Notes under the pieces: generated by a model
Databases searched by the model: none
Told to the model about the DNA's origin: nothing
Seen by the model: only the letters and a program-made list of their open reading frames with translations
Made by a program: the position numbers and the translations under genes
Origin: an uncultured Mycoplasmatota bacterium
GTDB lineage: Bacteria > Bacillota_I > Bacilli_A > RF39 > UBA660
NCBI GenBank assembly: GCA_937944975.1
Contig: CALEBF010000010.1
Location: 1 to 53,690 of the forward strand
Reading direction: 5' to 3'
Length of the DNA stretch: 53,690 nt
Shown: one piece after another, positions 1-7,605 of the stretch
Numbering within the stretch: the stretch's first letter is position 1
How the letters are laid out: each line of letters begins with the position of its first letter

Positions 1-4
1 TTAT

Positions 5-20
5 AGTTTCACGTGGAACA
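5..20. promoter_or_regulatory. parS centromere site 1
   Basis: The 16-mer AGTTTCACGTGGAACA matches the Bacillus parS consensus (TGTTTCACGTGGAACA in this orientation) at 15 of 16 positions. parS is loaded by ParB/Spo0J to organise and segregate the origin region. It lies about 9 kb from the origin, beyond the end of gyrA. No parA/parB(spo0J) pair is in this window; the only family member here is Noc, whose known site differs. Confidence 0.88.
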
Positions 21-30
21 TTGGTTTTAT

Positions 31-46
31 AGTTTCACGTGGAACA
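31..46. promoter_or_regulatory. parS centromere site 2
   Basis: A second, identical AGTTTCACGTGGAACA, exactly 26 bp after the first, so both sites face the same side of the helix to within half a base of 2.5 turns. Paired parS sites this close would act as one strong ParB nucleation point. Confidence 0.88.
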
Positions 47-69
47 TTGGTTTTACGGTGGCTTTTTTA

Positions 70-101
70 TAAATAAAAAAGCCGTTTGTTTAAACAAACG
101 G
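70..101 (-). terminator. gyrA terminator
   Basis: On the minus strand the perfect palindrome CCGTTTGTTTAAACAAACGG (82-101) is followed by CTTTTTTAT, a rho-independent terminator starting right after the gyrA stop. The run of T also forms one arm of a second, overlapping inverted repeat (60-70 with 73-83), so the two hairpins exclude each other. Confidence 0.8.
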
Positions 102-102
102 T

Positions 103-2544
103 TTATTCATTTTCAGTTATGCCTTTATTTTCTTCAACCTCTTCTTTTGCAATCAAGGCTAACGTACTTACTTTTTGATTGTCTTTCAAATGAATCAATC
201 TTACTCCTTGTGCGACTCTTCCAGTTTTAGATACTTGATCTAATGAAAGCCGTATAATAATTCCACTATCTGTAATAATCATAAGATCTTCATTACCATT
301 AACTACTTTGAATGATACAATATTACCATTTTTCTCAGTTACGTTTAATGCTTTAACACCTTTACTTCCACGATGGGTTAATCTATATTCTTCCAGAGGT
401 GTTTTTTTACCATATCCATTTTCAGTTACTACAAGAATTTCTTGCTTTTCATTTGCTATTTCACAACCAACGCAAATTCCTCCATCAGTATCAATTCCTC
501 TTACTCCTGATGCACTACGTCCCATAACACGAATTTCATCTTCATTAAAACGAATCATCCTACCATTAGAAGAAGCAATTAAGATCTCATTATTACCCGA
601 TGTTTTTTTAACAGAAATAAGTTCATCGTCATCTTTTAAAGTAATAGACATCTTTCCACTCTTTCTAATATTATCAAATTCTTTAATATCTGTTCTTTTT
701 ACAATACCACTTTGTGTGCAGAATACAAGATATTTTGATTCTTCATCCGTGCTAACTTTTAACATAACTTTTACTACTTCATCTTTATCGATTTGTAATA
801 AATTTATGATTGGTAAACCTTTAGACTGTCTACTGTATTGTGGAACTTCATATCCTTTAATACGATATACTTTTCCTTTATTTGTAAAGAATAATAGATA
901 ATCATGAGTGGTCATAGAAATCATATTTTCAACAAAATCTTCTTCATTCGTTGTCATTCCTTTGACTCCTACCCCTCCTCTATTTTGAGTGCGGTATGTC
1001 TCTGATGTTGTTCTCTTGATATATCCCTTATTCGTTAAAGTTACTACAATATTTTCTACTGGAATTAGAGATTCATCTTCAATATAGTCAATCGCTGTCA
1101 TATCAATATTTGTACGACGTTCATCACCATATTTATTCTTAATTTCTAGAAGTTCATCTTTGATTACTCCATAGATCTTTTCATCACTATTTAAAATTGC
1201 TCTTAAGTTTTCAATCAATTTTAATAATTCTGCTAATTCATTTTCTATTTTTTCACGTTCTAATCCCGTCAAACGACGTAATTTCATTTCTAATATTGCG
1301 TTTGCTTGAGCTTCGCTTAGTCCAAAGCGATTCATCAAACCTTCACGAGCAACATCATCTGATTTAGCAGCTTTAATTAATTTAATAATTTCGTCAATAT
1401 TATCTAAAGCTATTTTTAATCCTTCTAAAATATGAACTCGTTTTTCCGCATTATTTAAATCAAATTTTGTTCTTCTTATGATAACTTCTTTTTGGAAATC
1501 AATATATTTAGAAATAATCTCCTTTAATCCTAATGTCTTTGGAACTCCTTGATCCAACATCAAGAAAGTAATACCATAATTTGTCTGAAATGCGGTATGT
1601 TTATACAATTTGTTGAGTACAACCTGTGCATTAGCATCCTTTTTCAAAGTAATCGTTATTTTAATTCCATCTTTTAAATCTGAATGATAATCTGAAATAC
1701 CCTCGATTACTTTATTATGTACAAGTTCAGCAACTTTATTTTTTAATTCTAATGTATTAATTCCATAAGGAACTTCATCGATGATAATATGCTGCCTACC
1801 ATGACTTTCCTCAATGCGAGCCTTACTACGAATTGTAATTGTACCTTTTCCAGTTTCATAAGCCTTTTTTATTCCACTGTTTCCAAGAATACTAGCTCCT
1901 GTTGGAAAATCTGGACCTTTGATATAATGCATCAATCCATCTACATCGATATCTGGATTATCAATATAAGCGATACACCCATCTATAACTTCTGATAAAT
2001 TATGTGGTGGAATATTAGTTGCCATACCTACGGCAATTCCAGTAGTACCATTTACCAAAATATTTGGAAATCTAGATGGTAATACAACTGGCTCCTTTTC
2101 TAATTCATCAAAGTTTGGTCTAAAATCGACTGTGTCTTTGTTAATGTTTTTCAATAATTCCAAAGAAATTTTTGATAATCTTGATTCTGTATAACGCATA
2201 GCTGCTGCTCCAGATCCCTCAATATTACCAAAATTTCCATGACCATCTACTAACATATAACGATAAGAAAAATCTTGTGCCATACGGACCATAGCTTCAT
2301 AAATACTTGAGTCGCCGTGTGGGTGATATTTTCCCATTACTTCACCGACGATTCTTGCACTTTTCTTATGTGGTTTATCTGGAGTATATCCAGAAGTATA
2401 CATTGCGTACAAAATACGTCTATGAACTGGTTTCAATCCATCACGCAAATCTGGAAGAGCTCGTGCTGCAATAACACTCATGGAATAATTTAAAAATGAG
2501 CGTTCTATTTCATCAACTATATTATTTTGTTCTAACTTATCCAT
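103..2544 (-). CDS. gyrA: DNA gyrase subunit A
   Basis: Breakage-reunion subunit of gyrase, the ATP-driven enzyme that introduces negative supercoils together with GyrB. At 813 residues it has the usual length. The winged-helix domain carries the quinolone-determining stretch GKYHPHGDSS (about 71-80, with Ser at the resistance position) and the catalytic tyrosine of AAAMRYTE (Tyr118). The C-terminal beta-pinwheel region follows from about 500. The GyrA box that wraps DNA reads QNRGGVG (520-526) in place of the common QRRGGRG, so two basic residues are lost. The start follows AAGGAGG by about 8 bases. It lies 16 bases after gyrB and is the last gene of recF-gyrB-gyrA. Confidence 0.97.
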   Translation of the reverse strand: MDKLEQNNIVDEIERSFLNYSMSVIAARALPDLRDGLKPVHRRILYAMYTSGYTPDKPHKKSARIVGEVMGKYHPHGDSSIYEAMVRMAQDFSYRYMLVDGHGNFGNIEGSGAAAMRYTESRLSKISLELLKNINKDTVDFRPNFDELEKEPVVLPSRFPNILVNGTTGIAVGMATNIPPHNLSEVIDGCIAYIDNPDIDVDGLMHYIKGPDFPTGASILGNSGIKKAYETGKGTITIRSKARIEESHGRQHIIIDEVPYGINTLELKNKVAELVHNKVIEGISDYHSDLKDGIKITITLKKDANAQVVLNKLYKHTAFQTNYGITFLMLDQGVPKTLGLKEIISKYIDFQKEVIIRRTKFDLNNAEKRVHILEGLKIALDNIDEIIKLIKAAKSDDVAREGLMNRFGLSEAQANAILEMKLRRLTGLEREKIENELAELLKLIENLRAILNSDEKIYGVIKDELLEIKNKYGDERRTNIDMTAIDYIEDESLIPVENIVVTLTNKGYIKRTTSETYRTQNRGGVGVKGMTTNEEDFVENMISMTTHDYLLFFTNKGKVYRIKGYEVPQYSRQSKGLPIINLLQIDKDEVVKVMLKVSTDEESKYLVFCTQSGIVKRTDIKEFDNIRKSGKMSITLKDDDELISVKKTSGNNEILIASSNGRMIRFNEDEIRVMGRSASGVRGIDTDGGICVGCEIANEKQEILVVTENGYGKKTPLEEYRLTHRGSKGVKALNVTEKNGNIVSFKVVNGNEDLMIITDSGIIIRLSLDQVSKTGRVAQGVRLIHLKDNQKVSTLALIAKEEVEENKGITENE

Positions 2545-2560
2545 TTATACTCCTCCTTCA

Positions 2561-4489
2561 TTATATATCCAAATTATCTGCGTAATTTGCATTTTCCTCT
2601 ATAAATTTACGTCTAGGTTCTACTTCTTCTCCCATTAATCTAGAGAAAGCTTCATCTGCCTTTACAGCATCATCCACTGTGATTTGTTTTAATACACGTT
2701 TTGTTATATCCATTGTTGTTTCATTTAATTCCTCGGCGTCCATTTCTCCTAGACCTTTCATACGTGTAATTTCATATTTCGCATTTTCACCTAATGTTGA
2801 TAAATATTCATTTAATTCCGTTTCATCTAAGACATATTTTCTCGTTTTTCCATGAATAATACGGAATAGTGGTGGCTGTGCCGCATATACATGCCCTGCC
2901 TCTACAATTGGTTTAAAAAATCTATAAAATAATGTTAATAACAATACTCTAATATGATCTCCATCTACGTCGGCGTCGGTCATAATAATAATTTTATTAT
3001 ATCTTAATTTTGATAAATCAAATTCTTCTCCGATTCCAGTTCCAAATGCAGTAATAATTGTTCTAATTTCTTCATTTCCAAGGGCTCTATCTAATCTAGC
3101 CTTCTCAACATTTAAAATTTTACCACGTAGTGGGAGAATCGCTTGTGTCATACTATCTCTACCTTTAACAGCAGAACCACCTGCAGAATCACCCTCGACT
3201 AAGAAGATTTCACATTCACTTGCGTCTTTACTCTTACAGTCATTTAATTTTCCATAAAAGTTTGTTATATCCAAATCTCCCTTACGGCGAGTTAACTCTC
3301 GTGCTCTCTTTGCAGCAACACGAGCCTTGGCTGCAAGCATCGATTTTTCGATAATAATCTTCGCTTGATCCGGATTTTCAAGTAAGAATCTTTCCATTCC
3401 TTCTCCAAAAATATTAGAAGCAATTTTACGAACTTCACTGTTTCCAAGTTTTGTTTTAGTTTGCCCCTCAAATTGTGGATCCGGATGTTTACATGAAACG
3501 ATCATTGTAAGTCCTTCTCGTACATCGTCACTACTTAGATTATCGTCTTTTTCTTTTAAAATGTTATTCTTTCGTGCATAATTATTTAAAACTCTCGAAA
3601 GGGCCATTTTCACTCCGTCTTCATGAGTTCCTCCCTCTGGAGTATTGATATTATTTACAAAAGAATAAATACTAGATGCATACCCACTATTATACTGGAG
3701 CGCGACTTCAATACTGATATCATTTTCCATACCTTCTAAATGAACAATTGTCTCGTGAAGAGGTGTTTTATTCTTATTTATAAATTTTACATATTCACTA
3801 ATTCCACCTTCGTAGACAAATTCCTCGCGTTTTTTTTCTGTTTCGTTTCGATCATCACATAAAATAATTCTTAACCCTTTATTTAAAAAGGCAAGTTCTC
3901 TTACTCTATCCTTTAAAATGTCATAATCAAAAACTGTCGTTTCTGTAAAAATGGTAGGATCTGGTTTAAATGTAACAGTTGTTCCTGTTCTCTCTTTTGA
4001 ACACTCTCCCACAACTTCAAGCCTTCCTGTTGGATGTCCTCCATTTTCAAAACGGATTTGATGAATTTTACCGTCTTGGTAAACTTTAACTTCTACCCAA
4101 GAGCTTAAAGCGTTTACAACGCTCGCACCAACTCCGTGAAGACCACCAGATACTTTGTATCCGCCACCACCAAATTTTCCACCAGCGTGAAGTACTGTGT
4201 AGACTGTTTCTACAGTAGAAAGACCAGTTTTTTGATGGATTCCAACAGGTATACCTCTACCATCATCTTTGACTGTAACAGAATTGTCAGGATTAATGAT
4301 AATTTCAATATCATCACAATATCCTGCTAATGCTTCATCGATAGAGTTGTCTACAATTTCCCATACTAAATGGTGCAAACCTCTTGCACTCGTAGACCCA
4401 ATATACATACCAGGACGTTTTCGTACTGCTTCCAAACCTTCTAATACTTGAATATCCGAAGCATCATAATGTTGCTTATTCTCTTCCAT
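2561..4489 (-). CDS. gyrB: DNA gyrase subunit B
   Basis: ATPase subunit of gyrase, 642 residues, full length. The GHKL ATPase domain begins near residue 30 with EIVDNSIDEA and DDGRGIPVG, followed by the GGLHGVGASVVNAL lid motif. The transducer domain is in the middle, and the TOPRIM domain shows EGDSAGG and the metal-binding DADVDGDHI. The C-terminal end MKGLGEMDAEEL and EPRRKFIEENA is the normal GyrB tail. The start codon lies inside the last 14 bases of recF, with AGAGGTG upstream, so its translation is probably coupled to recF. Confidence 0.97.
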   Translation of the reverse strand: MEENKQHYDASDIQVLEGLEAVRKRPGMYIGSTSARGLHHLVWEIVDNSIDEALAGYCDDIEIIINPDNSVTVKDDGRGIPVGIHQKTGLSTVETVYTVLHAGGKFGGGGYKVSGGLHGVGASVVNALSSWVEVKVYQDGKIHQIRFENGGHPTGRLEVVGECSKERTGTTVTFKPDPTIFTETTVFDYDILKDRVRELAFLNKGLRIILCDDRNETEKKREEFVYEGGISEYVKFINKNKTPLHETIVHLEGMENDISIEVALQYNSGYASSIYSFVNNINTPEGGTHEDGVKMALSRVLNNYARKNNILKEKDDNLSSDDVREGLTMIVSCKHPDPQFEGQTKTKLGNSEVRKIASNIFGEGMERFLLENPDQAKIIIEKSMLAAKARVAAKRARELTRRKGDLDITNFYGKLNDCKSKDASECEIFLVEGDSAGGSAVKGRDSMTQAILPLRGKILNVEKARLDRALGNEEIRTIITAFGTGIGEEFDLSKLRYNKIIIMTDADVDGDHIRVLLLTLFYRFFKPIVEAGHVYAAQPPLFRIIHGKTRKYVLDETELNEYLSTLGENAKYEITRMKGLGEMDAEELNETTMDITKRVLKQITVDDAVKADEAFSRLMGEEVEPRRKFIEENANYADNLDI

Positions 4490-5612
4490 GTTTTTTCACC
4501 TCTTCTACACTTTCTACATTTCCATGACTAATTCTAATTAATTTTGATTCATCAACAATCGACGGATCTACTTGATCTAAATCGGTCGTTGTAATAATCG
4601 TTTGTATATTTCCTTGAATATACTTCAACAAATTATTTTTCTTTTGTTGATCCAATTCACTAAAAACATCATCTAGTAATAAGATAGGTGTTTCTTCCGT
4701 TTTCTTTAATATCATTTGAACTTCTGATAGTTTCAATGCTAAAACGGCCATTCTCTGTTGTCCCTGAGAACCATAATTCTTTAAATTTACATCGCTTAAA
4801 TAAAATTCTAAATCATCTCGATGTGGGCCAGTTAATGTCGTACCTAACTTTTTTTCTGTAGAAAAATTTTCCGTTAGTTTTTCCTTCATTTTTAATTTCA
4901 TTTCATCAATAGAGCCATCATCAAAATCCATAAATGAATGATAATGAATTAAAAAATCAGGTAATCCAGACAAATCATAAAAAATATCTGTACAATATTG
5001 ATTTAATTTTTCTACAAATTTTTTACGCATTTTATAAATTAAAATAGCTTTGTCTATAAAATATTGATTTAAAATTTCAAAATATACCGAATCAATTGTC
5101 TCATTTCTACTTATTTTTTTTAGATAATCATTGCGAAACTTAAGCAATTTATTATAATCACTTAATATGTTTATATAATGACTATATATTTGACTTAATT
5201 CTGTATTTAAATATCTACGACGGATCGATGGAGATCCCTTAATTATTTCTAAATCCTCAGGATAAAAAATAATAATATTCATGTTGGATATATAATCACT
5301 AGATTTTTTAATCTTATTTTGATCTATTTGAAACGTTTTCGTTGTTTTTTTGATAACAACTTCAAGTTCCTTAGGAAAATCATTTTTCACAAGCGTTCCC
5401 TGAATTGTAGCACTTTCTTTTCCTTTTTGAATCAAATGTTGATCGATAAAAGACCTATGAGACTTGGTTAATGCTAACACATAAATACTCTCTAATAAAT
5501 TTGTCTTTCCCTGACCATTATTGCCATAAATAATATTAATACCATCATGAAATTCTAAATTCAATTTTTCATAGTTCCGAAAATTGGAAATTTTTATCTT
5601 TTTTAATATCAT
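4476..5612 (-). CDS. recF: DNA replication and repair protein RecF
   Basis: SMC-like ATPase that helps load RecA at single-strand gaps. The 378-residue protein begins MILKKIKISNFRNY, typical of RecF. Walker A is GNNGQGKTN (near residue 33), the ABC-type signature is in YGSQGQQRMAVLALKL, and Walker B is ILLLDDVFSELD. An in-frame ATG at 5684 is rejected because it sits six bases from the -10 box of the only good promoter (5690-5695). The start at 5612 has GAGGAG in front of it. It is the first gene of the recF-gyrB-gyrA unit and overlaps gyrB by 14 bases. Confidence 0.95.
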   Translation of the reverse strand: MILKKIKISNFRNYEKLNLEFHDGINIIYGNNGQGKTNLLESIYVLALTKSHRSFIDQHLIQKGKESATIQGTLVKNDFPKELEVVIKKTTKTFQIDQNKIKKSSDYISNMNIIIFYPEDLEIIKGSPSIRRRYLNTELSQIYSHYINILSDYNKLLKFRNDYLKKISRNETIDSVYFEILNQYFIDKAILIYKMRKKFVEKLNQYCTDIFYDLSGLPDFLIHYHSFMDFDDGSIDEMKLKMKEKLTENFSTEKKLGTTLTGPHRDDLEFYLSDVNLKNYGSQGQQRMAVLALKLSEVQMILKKTEETPILLLDDVFSELDQQKKNNLLKYIQGNIQTIITTTDLDQVDPSIVDESKLIRISHGNVESVEEVKKHGRE

Positions 5613-5689
5613 AAATCTCCTCTTTTCTCTTCTAAAGATGTTGTAATAGAAAATTAGTATGGATATGTACTCTCCTATATACATACACT

Positions 5690-5700
5690 ATTATACCATA
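5690..5700 (-). promoter_or_regulatory. recF-gyrB-gyrA promoter (extended -10)
   Basis: On the minus strand TATGGTATAAT gives a perfect -10 hexamer at 5690-5695 with an upstream TG extension. No good -35 is seen at the expected place, as is common with extended -10 promoters. It lies just after the comK-like gene's terminator, so recF, gyrB and gyrA form a separate transcription unit. Confidence 0.65.
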
Positions 5701-5715
5701 AAATGGCTTAAAATT

Positions 5716-5746
5716 AAAAAAAATAAGCATTTTAGCTTATTTTTTC
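5716..5746. terminator. terminator after the comK-like gene, symmetric
   Basis: AAAATAAGC (5720-5728) pairs perfectly with GCTTATTTT (5735-5743) around a six-base loop, with A and T tracts on the two sides, so it can work on either strand. It overlaps the stop codon of the comK-like gene, which fixes the C-terminal end of that protein as genuine. Confidence 0.75.
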
Positions 5747-6196
5747 GCTTTGTTTTCTTTTTCTAAGAATAGAACACAGCTTAATAGATCTTAAGATCTG
5801 ATTTTCTAAAGATCCAAATGAAATTTCCACAGGTAAAACTTCTCCATTTGAAAATTGAATTGTCGGATTTTTTTTATCTCTATTATATTCTTCAATATTA
5901 TTTAAAGAGATCCAAGAACAAGTATCAAATCTTGGAGAACTCGTCGGGAAAAAAATAATTTCTCTACTTTCTTCTATAATAATTGGAGATTTATAATTCA
6001 CCCCTATCATTTTCTTTGTTCCTTCAAATCTACCTTGATAGGAACTACCAAAATATTTACAACTATCATCAATAATTTCGGTAGTAGATTTAGAAACAGT
6101 TAAAACCTGATCCATTTCTATTACTTTAGAAATATTTTTTGCAATTGGTAAAATTGCTAATGTTGTTGGATTGATTTCGTAATTATCTATCATCAT
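5732..6196 (-). CDS. comK: ComK-family competence transcription factor, C-terminally short
   Basis: A 154-residue protein with clear similarity, recalled from memory, to Bacillus ComK, the master activator of DNA uptake genes. The matching blocks are in order: TTLAILP (near 12), SCKYFGSSYQGRFEGT (near 46), FFPTSSPRFDTCSWIS (near 82), and FSNGEVLPVEISFGSLENQ (near 115). Bacillus ComK has 192 residues; the tail here ends soon after the last block, so the region holding the MecA/ClpC recognition motif is absent. GGAGGTGA lies ahead of two adjacent ATGs (6196, 6193); the second is spaced slightly better. It sits between dnaN and recF, where Bacillus has yaaA and remB. A terminator on each side makes it a single-gene unit. 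Inferred role: competence or a related regulatory programme. Confidence 0.85.
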   Translation of the reverse strand: MMIDNYEINPTTLAILPIAKNISKVIEMDQVLTVSKSTTEIIDDSCKYFGSSYQGRFEGTKKMIGVNYKSPIIIEESREIIFFPTSSPRFDTCSWISLNNIEEYNRDKKNPTIQFSNGEVLPVEISFGSLENQILRSIKLCSILRKRKQSEKIS

Positions 6197-6216
6197 TTCA
6201 CCTCCCTACTAATATC

Positions 6217-6236
6217 ATTCGGCACTTTTTCCGAAT
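6217..6236 (-). promoter_or_regulatory. inverted repeat in the comK-like leader
   Basis: ATTCGG and CCGAAT (six perfect pairs, eight-base spacer) lie between the presumed promoter area and the ribosome binding site of the comK-like gene. It could be an operator or a weak RNA hairpin. No AAAA-N5-TTTT ComK box was seen in this 140-base gap, so autoactivation of the Bacillus type is not evident. Confidence 0.35.
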
Positions 6237-6303
6237 TCCCTTCTCTTATACATGTAGAGAGTATCGAATTTTGTCGATTTTTCTGGAATATTACATTTTT
6301 TTC

Positions 6304-6338
6304 AAAAAAAAGTAAATATATTGTGGATATTTACTTTT
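6304..6338 (-). terminator. dnaN terminator
   Basis: On the minus strand AAGTAAATAT and ATATTTACTT pair and are followed by a T tract. The stem begins within the dnaN stop codon. It separates dnaN from the comK-like gene. Confidence 0.7.
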
Positions 6339-7458
6339 AATAAGTTCGGATTGGTAAAATTAATTGAATTAAGTTATCTGTTTCAGGGTCCTTTATAATG
6401 ATAGGTTTTATATCCCCATTAAATAATAATTCTATTTCGTTACAATTTAAAGACCGGATTGCATCCATCATATATTTAGAACTAAATGCAATTTTAATTT
6501 CTTCATTATTATTTTTGGTAACGTTTAATGTTTCCTCGACATTTCCAATTTCTGGAATATTTGAAGATACGACAATTTGATTTCCGTTGCTTTCCAATTT
6601 AATTGTATTTTTATCTGCCTCGTTTGTTAATAATGATGCTCTATCGATAGAACTATAAAAATCAGATAGATTTACACGCATTGTAAGTAAAAATTCAGTT
6701 GGAATTAATTTGGAAGTATCTGGGTAGTTTCCATTAATTAAACGAGACATCATAACAATACTGTTAAACTTAAAAATAACCTTATTATTAAATATATGCA
6801 ATTCCATAGTTCCTTCATCATCCGTAATTAACTTCATTAACTCGCTTAAATTTTTAGTCGGAATTACAATGTCTATAATTTCTTTAATTGTATTATCAAC
6901 TTCTACTGTCTTCTTAGCTAATCTGTAAGAATCAGTTGCCGTACACTCTAATTTCGTTCCATCAATATGAAAATTAATACCTGTTAGTATAGGTCTAGAT
7001 TCCTGTGTAGAAGTTGCAAATGCTGTTTGATTATAAATATTTTTAAATACTTTTTTATCTATTAAAATAGGATTTTTATGATCTTCTAATTCCAAATCTG
7101 GGAATTCATCTGCTCTATTGCAATTTAAATGAAAAGATGAATTCGTCGTATAAATAGATATCTTAGAATCAACAACTTCTTCGATCGTAATAATTTCACT
7201 TGGTAATTTTCTAATAATATCATATATATATCTACCAGATACAACGATGATTCCACAAGAATCAATCTTTTCTATATCTTTTTTATCAATGAATGTTTTA
7301 ATAGCTACTTCATTATCTGTACTCATAAGATATAATCCATTATCTGTTAATTCAAATTTAATACAGTTTAAGATGGGAATTAAATTTTTATTAGAAATTC
7401 CTCTTATTACATAATTTAAATGTTCCATTAATATATTTTGCTTTATTTCAAATTTCAT
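6337..7458 (-). CDS. dnaN: DNA polymerase III beta sliding clamp
   Basis: Ring-shaped processivity clamp of the replicative polymerase, 373 residues, which is normal. It begins MKFEIKQNILMEHLNYV and shows the three repeated clamp folds. Marker stretches are PILNCIKFEL, RPILTGINFHI and NGNYPDTSKLIP, and the protein ends in LILPIRTY, the usual C-terminus. AAAGGAG lies just upstream of the start. It follows dnaA on the same strand with a 147-base gap that carries DnaA boxes, the classical dnaA-dnaN arrangement. Confidence 0.96.
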   Translation of the reverse strand: MKFEIKQNILMEHLNYVIRGISNKNLIPILNCIKFELTDNGLYLMSTDNEVAIKTFIDKKDIEKIDSCGIIVVSGRYIYDIIRKLPSEIITIEEVVDSKISIYTTNSSFHLNCNRADEFPDLELEDHKNPILIDKKVFKNIYNQTAFATSTQESRPILTGINFHIDGTKLECTATDSYRLAKKTVEVDNTIKEIIDIVIPTKNLSELMKLITDDEGTMELHIFNNKVIFKFNSIVMMSRLINGNYPDTSKLIPTEFLLTMRVNLSDFYSSIDRASLLTNEADKNTIKLESNGNQIVVSSNIPEIGNVEETLNVTKNNNEEIKIAFSSKYMMDAIRSLNCNEIELLFNGDIKPIIIKDPETDNLIQLILPIRTY

Positions 7459-7514
7459 AATAAATCTCCTTTTTTATCATTTTTAAATATTATTTATATT
7501 ATTACTGTAGAAAG

Positions 7515-7604
7515 TGTGGAAAAAATGAGAATTCCATTTATTTATAAGTGAAAACTAAATTTTTTTTTGTGGAAAAAATGGTTTAAAATTTTTCGTTTTC
7601 CACT
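7515..7604. promoter_or_regulatory. origin, left part: DnaA-box cluster between dnaA and dnaN
   Basis: TGTGGAAAA at 7515-7523 and 7568-7576 and TTTTCCACT at 7596-7604 are one- or two-mismatch forms of the DnaA box TTATCCACA. Together with the boxes right of dnaA they outline a split origin like that of Bacillus, with dnaA in the middle. Confidence 0.65.
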
Positions 7605-7605
7605 T

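Larger units (their letters stand above)
1..52. repeat. 26-bp tandem duplication carrying parS
   Basis: Bases 1-26 and 27-52 are identical. Each copy holds one parS core plus 10 flanking bases, so the second site arose by a local duplication. The window begins at the repeat edge, so further copies to the left cannot be excluded. Confidence 0.9.

Noticed and set aside
1..52. The first two repeats as a CRISPR remnant
   Set aside because: Only two copies with no spacer between them, and each contains a parS core.
5613..5684. Longer RecF starting at 5684
   Set aside because: That ATG is only six bases from the -10 box, so it could hardly be in the transcript; the extra residues are unlike RecF and the 5612 start has a good ribosome binding site.
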